DNA of 64,000 nt from Ostreococcus mediterraneus (lineage: Eukaryota > Chlorophyta > Mamiellophyceae > Mamiellales > Bathycoccaceae). The notes beneath the pieces were generated by a model, which was given only the letters and a program-made list of their open reading frames with translations, was not told the DNA's origin and did no database searches. A program made the position numbers and the translations under genes. Below are positions 46,040-54,422 of this stretch, piece after piece; position 1 is the stretch's first letter; every line of letters begins with the position of its first letter. The stretch is from positions 186,001-250,000 of the forward strand of contig WMKK01000012.1 in assembly GCA_012295225.1 (NCBI GenBank), read 5' to 3'.

Positions 46040-48295
46040 ATGTCCGCGCTCGACACCGCCGCGGGCGCGAGCGGCGAAGACGCCACCGCGAGCGAGGCGC
46101 TCGATCGCGTCGTGCTGCGCTACCTGCAGCGTCGCGGGTACAAGAACGCCGCGGGCGTCCTACGCACCGAGGCGCGCGTGCACGAGCACGCCATCAACGA
46201 TACCGTCAGTGCGGAGAGTTTCGCGAAAGGTGGGATGAGTGTGGTGCACGCCATGGGGGCTGACGCGGCGATCAGCGATCATTTGCTGTACTACGCGGAA
46301 GCGGAGGCGGACCCGCGCGGGTTGGTGGATGGGTACGGCGCGTTGAGGGATTGGGCGCAGAATTCGTTGGATATGTACAAGGTATGTGTTGCGTTTGTGT
46401 GCGTGTGTGTGTGTGTGTGTGTGGTGGTGGTGACGACGATTCGCGCGCGCGCGGGTTCGCCGCTCGCGTCGGCTCGCGATTGGCGAGGGTACGCGATTGA
46501 CTAACTTTTGGTTATATGTGTCGCGTTGATTGCGTAGAATGAGCTCGTGCGCGTGCTTTTCCCGATGTTTGCGCATTGTTTCCTTGATTTAGTGAAAAAA
46601 GGACACTTAGATGAGGCTCGGGAGTTATACACAAAGTATCACGTCGACCACATGCGGTTGTATGGGGACGACTTGGCGGCGTTGAGCGCGTTGAGTGAGC
46701 CCGAACACGTGCTGAGCGACCCAGTGGCGCGGAAGTACTTGGATTCAAAGGCGAGTGTGACGATGACAAACTATTCGTTTGAGCTGTTAGTAAAGTTTTT
46801 ACATGCGCAAAACTTGATGTCGATGTTGAGCGTGTTGAACGCGCACTTGTGCGTCAAGGTTGAACAGGGCGAGCCGAGTCCGTTTGAAGACGAGCGCGAC
46901 GGCGCGGTTGTCATCACCGGCCGCACACCCGAGGCGCAACGCAAGTTCAACTCCATCAAAGGTCGTTGGGGTTTGGTAGATTCGTGCTTGGAAATTGAGC
47001 GCTTGAGACAGCACAAGAGAGAAACAAAAGAAAAGGAAAAGGCGGCGGCGGCCAAGGCGCGCGAAGAGGCTAAAAAGTCGAAAAAGCAAAAGAAGGATGA
47101 CGATGCGGCCGATGGCGGAGAGGAAGGTGCGGAAGATGACATGGATGAAGATGGTGAACAAGCCACGGATGCTGAGTACCCGGTTGCCATGCTCGAAGAC
47201 CCACCAAATATTACCAAGGGCAAGGTGCCGCTTCCGACGCTCGATTACGACGCGCACGTCGCGGCGCTTGAAGACTTGCGCTTTCGCATCAAGCTCTCGC
47301 CGGAAACGTTGCCGACAGTGTGCTTCTTTACGTTCACCCACGCCCATGGGTTGCTGTGCTGCGCCGATGCAACAGCTGACGTGAAGCACATCGCTGGCGG
47401 CTTTGCAGATTCCGTCGTGCGCGTTTGGCACTTGGCAGAAACCGCCCCGGGTGAAGAACGAACTGAACCTGTAGAACGCGACAAGAAGAGCCCGCGGACG
47501 ATTCCGATGACCGAGTTCATCGGACACGCTGCGCCCGTCCATCAAGTGTCGTTTAGCCCATGCGGACAATTTTTATTGACGGCGTCGCGCGACTGCCAAG
47601 TGCGCGTCTGGAGCATGGAATTGAAGATTTGTTTATGCGCGTACGAAGGACATTTTCACCCGGTTTGGGACGTGCAGTGGAGCCCATTTGCGCATTATTT
47701 TGCCACAGCGTGTCACGATCGCATCGTCCGCGTGTACGCCATGGACAAGTCGTTCCCGCGGCGCATGATGGTTGGACACCTCTCCAACGTCGACTGCGTG
47801 GCGTGGCACCCCAACGCGAACTATATCGCCTCAGGCTCCGCCGACCGCACGGTTCGAGTATGGGACGTCAACGATGGCGAGTGCGTTCGCGTCTTCGCCG
47901 GTCACAGCGCTGGTATTCGCTCCCTAGTTTTTGCCCCCGACGGTCGAACGCTCGCATCCGCCGCCGACGACGGTCGCATTCACGTGTGGGACCTCACCAA
48001 AGCCACGTGCGTGATCTCCCTCAAAGGTCATGTTGGGCCGGTTTACTCTTTAGACTACGCCGGTGGTGGCGGTTTACTCACCTCCGGTGGTGCAGACGAC
48101 ACCGTGCGCGTATGGGACGTGTCCACGCCACCCCCACCAGCCGAAGGTGTCGCCGAGGATGACGAAGCGTCTGGAAAAGTCATCAAGCGCGTACCGCTCA
48201 AGACATTCCCGACAAAAAACACCCCAGTATTCAAGGTCAAGTTCTCTAGACGTAACTTGTGCCTCGCCATGGGTGCGCGACGTGCAAATAAATAG
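46040..48295 (+). CDS. TAF5: TFIID subunit TAF5 (two exons)
   Basis: The spliced model joins 46040-46381 and 46538-48295 (699 residues). The intron (46382-46537, 156 bp) starts GTATGT, ends GTAG, has TTGACTAAC about 35 bases before the acceptor and contains a GT microsatellite. The N-terminus has a LisH-like helix ('VLRYLQRRGYKNAAGVLRTE'), then the TAF5 NTD2 domain ('SLDMYK/NELVRVLFPMFAHCFLDLVKKGHLDEARELY', 'LVKFLHAQNLMSMLSVLNAHL'). An acidic/Lys linker precedes six or seven WD40 repeats ('HAAPVHQVSFSPCGQFLLTASRD', 'GHLSNVDCVAWHPNANYIASGSADRTVRVWD', and so on). TAF5 nucleates TFIID assembly; the order and length are typical, so I see no reason to prefer another WD protein. Confidence 0.95.
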
Positions 48296-48394
48296 AAGAC
48301 AAGTGTAATTTTTAGTGTGGTCTTTTCATCAAACCGACGACGGACGCGCCCAACCGACGCCACAACGCAGCCTCGCGCGAGCGCTTTAGGATTC

Positions 48395-49624
48395 ATGTCA
48401 ACCACGCTCGCCCATCGCGCGCCAGCGCGTTATGATGCGTTGACATCGATGCGACGCGCGTCATCGCGCCACGCGTCGACCGCACCGCGTCGCGCGTGCG
48501 GGAGAGTCAGCGCTCGGGACTCCGACGACGCCTTTAACACTTTTGTCCCGCGCCGGCGGCGTTCAAAGCGCACGTTAAGCGACGGCGACGAGGGTCACAG
48601 CGCACGAACGAGCGAACGACGTCGCGAAGATGACGATGATGACGACGATGGGGTCGGTATCATCGACGACGCCGCGCTCGTGGCGAGCCTACGACCGGTG
48701 TACGAGGATGAGCGCGCGCGCGCCGACGCCAAGGCGGCGGCTCGCGAGAGAGACGCCGCCGCATACCGCGTACGTCAAGCCGCGCGTGACGCCCGCGTCG
48801 AGGCATGTACACACGTCATTGTTGTTGAAGGTGGCGCCGATATCCGCGCCGTGCGCATCAAGGCGAATGTCAGTAAAGCGAGCGCTAAAGTCGTAGCTAT
48901 TCGGCATCGAGGCGCGTTTGCTCGCGCCAACACGGGCGAAATGGATGTGAAAAGCGAACGCATGGATGAAATCGAGCGGTTGAGCGTGAAATATGCCGCA
49001 CCAATTGTCGTGCTTTTTGATGCCGATAGTGCCGGGCGACAGTTGAGGAATGCGTTTCTAAAGAGATTTCCACTCGCCGAGCACGCGTTTATGGGTGCGC
49101 ACGCGTCATCCGCCAAAGTGGATGGGAAATGGCACGCCGTCGGTAATGTAGGCGTCGAACACGCCGAGGGCGAAGATATATTGCAAGCAATTGCGCGTGC
49201 GCGCGTGGCGTGTGTTCATAGGCATGAATTCACACGCGAATCGCTCGCGACATGGGGATTAGTCGCCGAGGACGCGAACGCCGACGTCTGGGCGCCGTTT
49301 GGTGGCGTCGTCAATCGTAGACGTTTAGTTGGCGAATACCTCGGCGTGGGCGATTGCGACGCGCGACAATTATTGCGTCAGATGAACTTGTTTTTCACCG
49401 CCGACGAGGTACGCGAGGCGCTCGATGCTCTGCCAGGTCGAGGCGAACCCATACCGCCAAAAATGACGGATGGTTTCGCGGACCGCGCGCGAAGACGAGA
49501 CAAAGACGACAACCAAGACGACGACAACGACGACGACGACGATTACAAGGCATTCAAGTCCGCCCTAGGCTTTGACCCAATGGCGTATACACCACCAGGA
49601 CAAGCTCCACCGGGATTTGAATAA
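48395..49624 (+). CDS. RNase M5-like Toprim nuclease, probably plastid
   Basis: The product has 409 residues from the first ATG. After a basic leader and an acidic stretch, a Toprim domain starts at about 138 with 'THVIVVEGGADIRAVR' (catalytic Glu) and continues to 'PIVVLFDADSAGRQLRNAF' (D-x-D, about 203-220) and 'GVGVEHAEGEDILQAI'-like text ('VGNVGVEHAEGEDI'). The C-terminal part ('FTRESLATWGL', 'RRLVGEYLGVGDCDARQLLRQMNLFFTADEV') matches the domain that follows Toprim in bacterial ribonuclease M5 ('LG.G.....LL..LN...I...E...AL'). RNase M5 matures 5S rRNA in Firmicutes; a nuclear-coded organelle enzyme is the natural reading here. An acidic tail follows. Confidence 0.75.
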   Translation: MSTTLAHRAPARYDALTSMRRASSRHASTAPRRACGRVSARDSDDAFNTFVPRRRRSKRTLSDGDEGHSARTSERRREDDDDDDDGVGIIDDAALVASLRPVYEDERARADAKAAARERDAAAYRVRQAARDARVEACTHVIVVEGGADIRAVRIKANVSKASAKVVAIRHRGAFARANTGEMDVKSERMDEIERLSVKYAAPIVVLFDADSAGRQLRNAFLKRFPLAEHAFMGAHASSAKVDGKWHAVGNVGVEHAEGEDILQAIARARVACVHRHEFTRESLATWGLVAEDANADVWAPFGGVVNRRRLVGEYLGVGDCDARQLLRQMNLFFTADEVREALDALPGRGEPIPPKMTDGFADRARRRDKDDNQDDDNDDDDDYKAFKSALGFDPMAYTPPGQAPPGFE

Positions 49625-49723
49625 CAAAAAACGAGCGAGCGAGCGTCTTCTTCGTCTTCGTTTGTACTTTTTTAGTAGAAATATTACAGCGTCTCTCTCG
49701 ATCGAGATCAATCAATCAATCAA

Positions 49724-50104
49724 TCAATACCCAGTCAACTTCCCTCCTCGCCCGATGATCTCACCGACGCAAAACCACGCGTACACTTCAAACGCAAACG
49801 CCGCGCCAATCGCCACCGTCTTCACGTCCAACTCGCGCGCGTCCCGCCCCATCGCGCGCACCTGCTCAAACTCCACCTTGGCGTGCTTCAACGCCCCAGG
49901 CACGCGCGCCAGGTTCGTATAGATGAACTGTCGACCGAGAACCTTCGCTGCGGCTTCATCCTTCACCACGTACTGCGCGTTCGCGCTCATCGTACGCTCG
50001 TACGCCTTCACGATCGGAGGCGCGATCGTTTCCTGCGCCTTGGTGAGCGTTTGAATCGCGTACGTCGTCGCGCGTTTCGCCGCTTGCGTCGCTGCTTGTG
50101 ACAT
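49724..50104 (-). CDS. Mitochondrial F1Fo-ATP synthase subunit g
   Basis: The 126-residue protein ends with 'FEVYAWFCVGEIIGRGGKLTGY', the subunit g membrane helix with the 'F.VGEIIGR' motif and a GxxxG-like face used in ATP synthase dimer contacts. The preceding 'ALKHAKVEFEQVRAM' helix is also in place. The length is normal. The start ATG is preceded on its coding strand by a CGT trinucleotide run (50105-50132). Confidence 0.85.
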   Translation of the reverse strand: MSQAATQAAKRATTYAIQTLTKAQETIAPPIVKAYERTMSANAQYVVKDEAAAKVLGRQFIYTNLARVPGALKHAKVEFEQVRAMGRDARELDVKTVAIGAAFAFEVYAWFCVGEIIGRGGKLTGY

Positions 50105-50535
50105 GACGACGACGACGACGACGACGACGACGGGTACGGTGGATCGCTTCGCTCGAGCGCGATGCGTGAGACGGCGTCGGCGCGCACTGCCGATGCCACG
50201 TCGACGCCCCGTCGGCCACGTCCACGACGTATACCCTAAACCCTACTCGTGTGTAGGGCTTTTATCTATACTGTATACCCATACACACTCCTATACCCTA
50301 GATCGCGAGATCGACGCCACCCATCGATTTTCCAGTGGGTGCCGCCAGAGTCCGACGCGAGCGACGCCGACGGAGGTTTAGGCACACACACACACAGACG
50401 CACACGCATACATCGCCGCGCGATTCATCGCGTCGTCCGCGTCGATCGATCGCGCGGCGTACACCGTAGCACATCCAAGCGACACCGATTTCGCGAGATC
50501 CTCGTCGCTGAATCGTCGCGCGCGCGCCGCCAATC
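50105..50535. promoter_or_regulatory. Divergent intergenic region with telomere-like and microsatellite tracts
   Basis: The 431 bp between divergent genes hold a GAC trinucleotide run (50105-50132), the telomere-like ACCCTAAACCCTA (50233-50245), several TATACCC words between 50229 and 50297, and an ACACAC run at about 50382-50396. I see no gene. It must contain both promoters. Confidence 0.5.
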
Positions 50536-52191
50536 ATGGCGACGTCGACGGTGATGACGCGTTCGTGGCACCCGCGCGTGGTGGCAGCCGTCATGGCGTT
50601 CGCGTTATGCGCGTTAGCCGTCACGTGTGCGTGGGCGTCAAAGGCTTTAGAAGCCATGCAGGCGTTCGGGGCGCGCGCGGGGGCGTTTGGAGGCGCGGCG
50701 TCGCTCGCGCCCGCGAGCGTGTTAAGTTTCCTGAGCGATGAACCGCGCGCGAGAGGGGTGATTAATGACGTTACATTAGCGCTCGTAGCGAAGGTGTGTG
50801 CGTGTGCGAGTGCGGCGTGTGCGGTGGCGGCGATCGTGCCGGGAAATAGTAGTTGCGGGAGCGACGGAGGCGCGCTCGAGGGCGAGGGCGCCAAGGCGGG
50901 GACGCGGGGTGATGGAACGACAACGGTGCGCGTGACGACCAAGAACTCGTCATCGGCGGCATCGTTATCGCCTAAAGCATCCATGTCGCCCGCGCAATCG
51001 CCGCGTGTGGTTAAAACTAGCGAAGATATAGCGCGCGCCAAGGAGGCGGCGAAGGAGCGCAAGCGACGCGCTCGAGAAGAGCAAGAGATTGCGGCGAAAC
51101 GAGAGGAGGCGGAACGTGCGGAAATCGCGCGTTTAGTCGAATTAGAGCGAAAAAAGCGAGAAGCCGCAGAGGCGGCGGCTGAGGAGGCAGCTCTAGCGAA
51201 GCGAACGAGAGAAGAGGAGGAGGCTCGCGTAGACGCGGCTCGACGAGCGGCGATAGAGATAGAAGATAAGAAGAGGCGCGACGAGATGGAGGCGCGCGAA
51301 CGAGACGCCGCGGCAGCCAAGGCACGAGAAGCCGAGGAGGAGGCGAATAATCAGAATAATATTAGTATGAAGAAACAGTCGCCAGTGTCGACGACGACGA
51401 TGGGTGTCAACGGCGACAAGGCTACGGGCGCGCCCCTAGCCAACGCCGGGGCTACGGCTCCACCGAGTGCGCCACGATCGACTGGTTTGACGTTGCGTTC
51501 GATTCCGACGCCGAGAATTAACGGTGGTGGAATGCCGATGCACCAACAGCCACCCGTGGCGCCGCCACCGCTGCCCGCCGGTCCGCCGCCGTTACCCGCC
51601 GGTCCGCCGCCGCCCTACGCAAAGCTCGCGGCGTCGCGAACGCCGGCGGCGGCAAACAACTTTCCCATCGCTGCGGCAGTAGACGACGTTGCCGATCCGC
51701 CACTTCCACCTATGGCACCTTTATTATCGCCCAAGGGTGCGCTGTCATCTCCCGACACCCCGCGCGAATCGTTCTCGCGGTGGAGCTCGTTGAGCAGTGA
51801 ACGTTCAGTCGGCGACAACGGCGGACAATTTTCTGCATACGGCGCGGTGCCGACGCGCCCCGTGGTGCCCCCTGGGTTCGAACACGTCCCCCTGTCACCG
51901 ACATTCAACGGAATGCGGCAACCGCGATCGTCATTCACCGACGAAGTCGACGCCGACTCGGAGTGGGCCGCCGTGGATTCTACGATTCAGTTGTTTTTGG
52001 AAAGCACGGCGAGCGACGCGCAGTCCTACCAGCCGCAATTGTCGTCTGATTTCGGCAATATCTTCCGCCCGAACGCACCGGCGATGACGCTGAATGCGCT
52101 TTCTCATGACGCGAACGCTGCGCCACCCTTGCCGCCGACGCCCCACCCAGAAATGTTGTCGGGGATTTTGGCAAACATGGATGACGAATAA
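50536..52191 (+). CDS. Membrane-anchored coiled-coil and proline-rich protein, unknown
   Basis: I do not recognise this 551-residue protein. Two hydrophobic segments lie at about 15-36 and 78-102. A highly charged single helix or coiled coil rich in Arg, Glu and Ala covers about 160-272. A proline-rich part with repeats 'PPPLPAGPPPLPAGPPPPYA' (about 342-362) could bind profilin, SH3 or WW modules. The C-terminus (about 400-551) is Ser/Pro-rich with 'FEHVPLSP', 'WAAVDSTIQLFLEST' and an acidic end. A role at a membrane linked to actin or trafficking is only a guess. It starts at the first ATG. Confidence 0.7.
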   Translation: MATSTVMTRSWHPRVVAAVMAFALCALAVTCAWASKALEAMQAFGARAGAFGGAASLAPASVLSFLSDEPRARGVINDVTLALVAKVCACASAACAVAAIVPGNSSCGSDGGALEGEGAKAGTRGDGTTTVRVTTKNSSSAASLSPKASMSPAQSPRVVKTSEDIARAKEAAKERKRRAREEQEIAAKREEAERAEIARLVELERKKREAAEAAAEEAALAKRTREEEEARVDAARRAAIEIEDKKRRDEMEARERDAAAAKAREAEEEANNQNNISMKKQSPVSTTTMGVNGDKATGAPLANAGATAPPSAPRSTGLTLRSIPTPRINGGGMPMHQQPPVAPPPLPAGPPPLPAGPPPPYAKLAASRTPAAANNFPIAAAVDDVADPPLPPMAPLLSPKGALSSPDTPRESFSRWSSLSSERSVGDNGGQFSAYGAVPTRPVVPPGFEHVPLSPTFNGMRQPRSSFTDEVDADSEWAAVDSTIQLFLESTASDAQSYQPQLSSDFGNIFRPNAPAMTLNALSHDANAAPPLPPTPHPEMLSGILANMDDE

Positions 52192-52397
52192 ACAATTTTA
52201 CACCTTTAGCACGTTGACGCTTTGATGCTTTGAAGATGACGACGACGATACGTATGCACGTATGCACACACACATACGCACACACGATATAGTACGACGA
52301 CGCAGTGCGTGCACGCATTTGATGCAGCTCGCACATGATTTAATACCACACTCTGCTATTGTTTTCCGTAGTGCGTCACTTCGCGCCTCGCGTCCGT

Positions 52398-53099
52398 ATG
52401 TTTGCTTCGACGTCTCACGTGCACGCGACGTGCGCGCCCGTCGTCGTCCGACGCACGCCCCGCTCGCGCCGAGACGCTGTCGTCGTCGATGCGCGTGGCG
52501 CACGCGAACCCGTAGCCGCATCGACGTCGACGTCGACGTCCCTGCGTCGCGACCTGCTCCTCGCGAGCTCCACCGCGCTCGCGACGCTCGCGGTGAGCGC
52601 AACCGCCCCGCTCGTCGCCCCGCTCGGCGCGCGCGCGCAAGACGCCGGGGACTGGTCTTCCCCCGGCCTCGCATCCACGGGTCCACCCGCGCAGTACATT
52701 AAAACCCCGAGTGGGTTGGTGTTTGAGCGCATCAACGACGGCGAAGGCGAACCCGCGCGCGCCGGGGACATTGCCGTATTTGATTACGTCATGCGTCGTG
52801 CGAATGGGTATTTCATCTACGGCACTATTGATTGCGGTGTGGGGTGCGGGAACGGTGATCCCGCGGAGTACATGCTCGGGCCGAGCGGAAATTTAATCCC
52901 TGGACTCGACGAGTTGTTAACCGGCATGAAACCCGGCGAAAAGAAGCGCGCGTTGATTAAACCCGAACTCGGATATCAATCCAATCCAAAAGGATTAGAT
53001 CCACAGCCACCAGAGTTTGGGCAGCGTCGGCAGGTTGAAGTACACAGCGGCGAGCCGATGATTTTTGAGGTGAAGTTGGTGAAGACGAGGCGTCGATGA
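52398..53099 (+). CDS. FKBP-type peptidyl-prolyl isomerase, thylakoid lumen
   Basis: From the first ATG the protein has 233 residues. A bipartite leader is visible: a basic, Ser/Thr-rich stromal part, then 'LRRDLLLASSTALATLAVSATAPLVAPLGARAQ', which has a twin-arginine-like pair, a hydrophobic core and an A-x-A-type end at about residues 75-82. The FKBP domain follows ('YIKTPSGLVFERINDGEGEPARAGDIAVFDYVMR' to 'IFEVKLVKT'), with 'LIPGLDELLTGMKPGEKKRALIKPELGY'. The tryptophan usual in the FK506 pocket is leucine here, as in many lumenal FKBPs with weak isomerase activity. The likely role is photosystem assembly or repair; this is family knowledge. Confidence 0.85.
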   Translation: MFASTSHVHATCAPVVVRRTPRSRRDAVVVDARGAREPVAASTSTSTSLRRDLLLASSTALATLAVSATAPLVAPLGARAQDAGDWSSPGLASTGPPAQYIKTPSGLVFERINDGEGEPARAGDIAVFDYVMRRANGYFIYGTIDCGVGCGNGDPAEYMLGPSGNLIPGLDELLTGMKPGEKKRALIKPELGYQSNPKGLDPQPPEFGQRRQVEVHSGEPMIFEVKLVKTRRR

Positions 53100-53229
53100 C
53101 GCGTTTGTTTTTGAGAGCGCTCGCGACGAGCGTCGCGCATTTTTTCTAGTACACGTAGTACTACCGGTACGTAATAAAACCATTTGTAATAAATTGCAAG
53201 AATGATAACGACGTTGTGTTGTGAAATAT

Positions 53230-53820
53230 CTAAAACGCATTGCGCTTGGCCATGTCATTCAACTCCTCCTCCGCCTTGTCCAAAATCTTCAACAAGTACT
53301 CGCGATTGTACACGGTGTGGTCGGCGTCGTACGCCTCGCCGTTTTCTCTATTCACCGCAATCTGCACCCCAATCTTCGCCTGCGCATTCCACGTATTCGC
53401 ATACCCATAGAACGACTTCCCATGCTTGTATTGATACTTTGCAAACCACGCGCGGCGTTTCGTTTGAAATTCATCCAACGTCGCGTCATCCGTCGTCTCC
53501 CCGCGCATGATGGATCGGCAATATTTAATAATCTCAAGCGTCTCATCGAGAAATTCCGGCACCACCTCGGCGCGGGACTCGTCCGCGGCGACGACATTCG
53601 CCGCCATGGCGCCTAGGAACGTCACGCACGCCCGTCGCGTCGTTCGCGACAGCACAGCGCCCGCATCGATGACGGCATCGTCAGCCACGGGTGACGCCGT
53701 CGCGCATCGCGCCGCGCGCCGTGCGCATCGCGCACCGCGTCCGGTCGCCCCGGTCGCCCCGGTGCGCGTCGGCGTCGGCGGCATCGCGCGCGCGCGTGAC
53801 GTCGTCATCCCCGCGTGCAT
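53230..53820 (-). CDS. Psb27-like lumenal photosystem II assembly protein (tentative)
   Basis: The 196-residue protein has a basic leader (1-60), then 'RRACVTFLGAMAANVVAADESRAEV' (twin-arginine, hydrophobic stretch and Ala-rich end), fitting lumenal import. The mature part is helical: 'FLDETLEIIKYCRSI', 'RAWFAKYQYKHGKSFYGYANTWNAQ', 'REYLLKILDKAEEELND'. This resembles Psb27 ('..T..VV..LR', 'W..KYR....GR.SF....ALNA..G', 'R..IL.....AE..L'), which binds CP43 during photosystem II assembly. The middle loop (about 145-165) is longer than in Psb27, so another small lumenal family remains possible. Confidence 0.5.
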   Translation of the reverse strand: MHAGMTTSRARAMPPTPTRTGATGATGRGARCARRAARCATASPVADDAVIDAGAVLSRTTRRACVTFLGAMAANVVAADESRAEVVPEFLDETLEIIKYCRSIMRGETTDDATLDEFQTKRRAWFAKYQYKHGKSFYGYANTWNAQAKIGVQIAVNRENGEAYDADHTVYNREYLLKILDKAEEELNDMAKRNAF

Positions 53821-54422
53821 CGCGTCGAGCTGTGGCGTCGGTCGTCCGTCGTCCGTCGTCGTCGATCGCGCGCGTTATCCGCGTGGACACATGTATACCC
53901 GTAACTTTTGCCAAATCATATTTTTTCGAGACTATTGAGTAGCCTCAGGGATGTGTATTTTTGGTATTCATAAAGCTATATTTCGGGCGCCCATGATCGA
54001 TAGAGTTCCCGGAGACGCGATTAATACTGCAGCACATGTAGCGCTAACAGCTAGATCGCCAGAGTGACTCCAATACCATACTGAGGGTGTTGGTCGCCTA
54101 CGATCAGATGTCCAAACATACTGATCTCCCATAGGCTTCATCCTACGTATAGTATACCGTCGTATGTCTCTCTTTTGCCCGACGACGCCACTTTACGTTG
54201 TTTGTGGCGCACCGAACGACGGACGGCGACGGCGACGCGGCGACGGCGACGGCGCGTTTTGCGTTTTGTGTCATCATCCTTCCTCACGCGCGTTCGTCGT
54301 CGTCGTCGATGCGTACGACGATCGCGGCGCGTGGATGATGACCCAGCTCGACGCGATCGAGAGAAAAAAGAGAAGGCGAACGGGCGCCACATCACGTCGC
54401 GCCTCGCCTCGCCGCCGTCGCG
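53821..54422. other. Gene-free stretch of lower GC content
   Basis: The 602 bp between divergent genes include 53885-54175, which is clearly AT-richer and lacks the CG-rich texture of the rest. On the minus strand it is open for about 60 codons, but the reading shows no recognisable domain. I find no tRNA-like A/B boxes or terminal repeats. The last 250 bp are CG-rich and probably the TEX10 promoter. Confidence 0.4.

Noticed and set aside
46382-46504. TAF5 N-terminal exon as a separate 154-residue protein.
   Set aside because: Beyond codon 114 the sequence is a Val/Cys run from the GT microsatellite; splicing to 46538 restores the TAF5 NTD2 domain exactly.
53885-54175. A short minus-strand open frame of about 60 codons in the AT-rich gap.
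   Set aside because: No recognisable domain or splice partner, and the length is close to chance for this composition; recorded only as an odd stretch.
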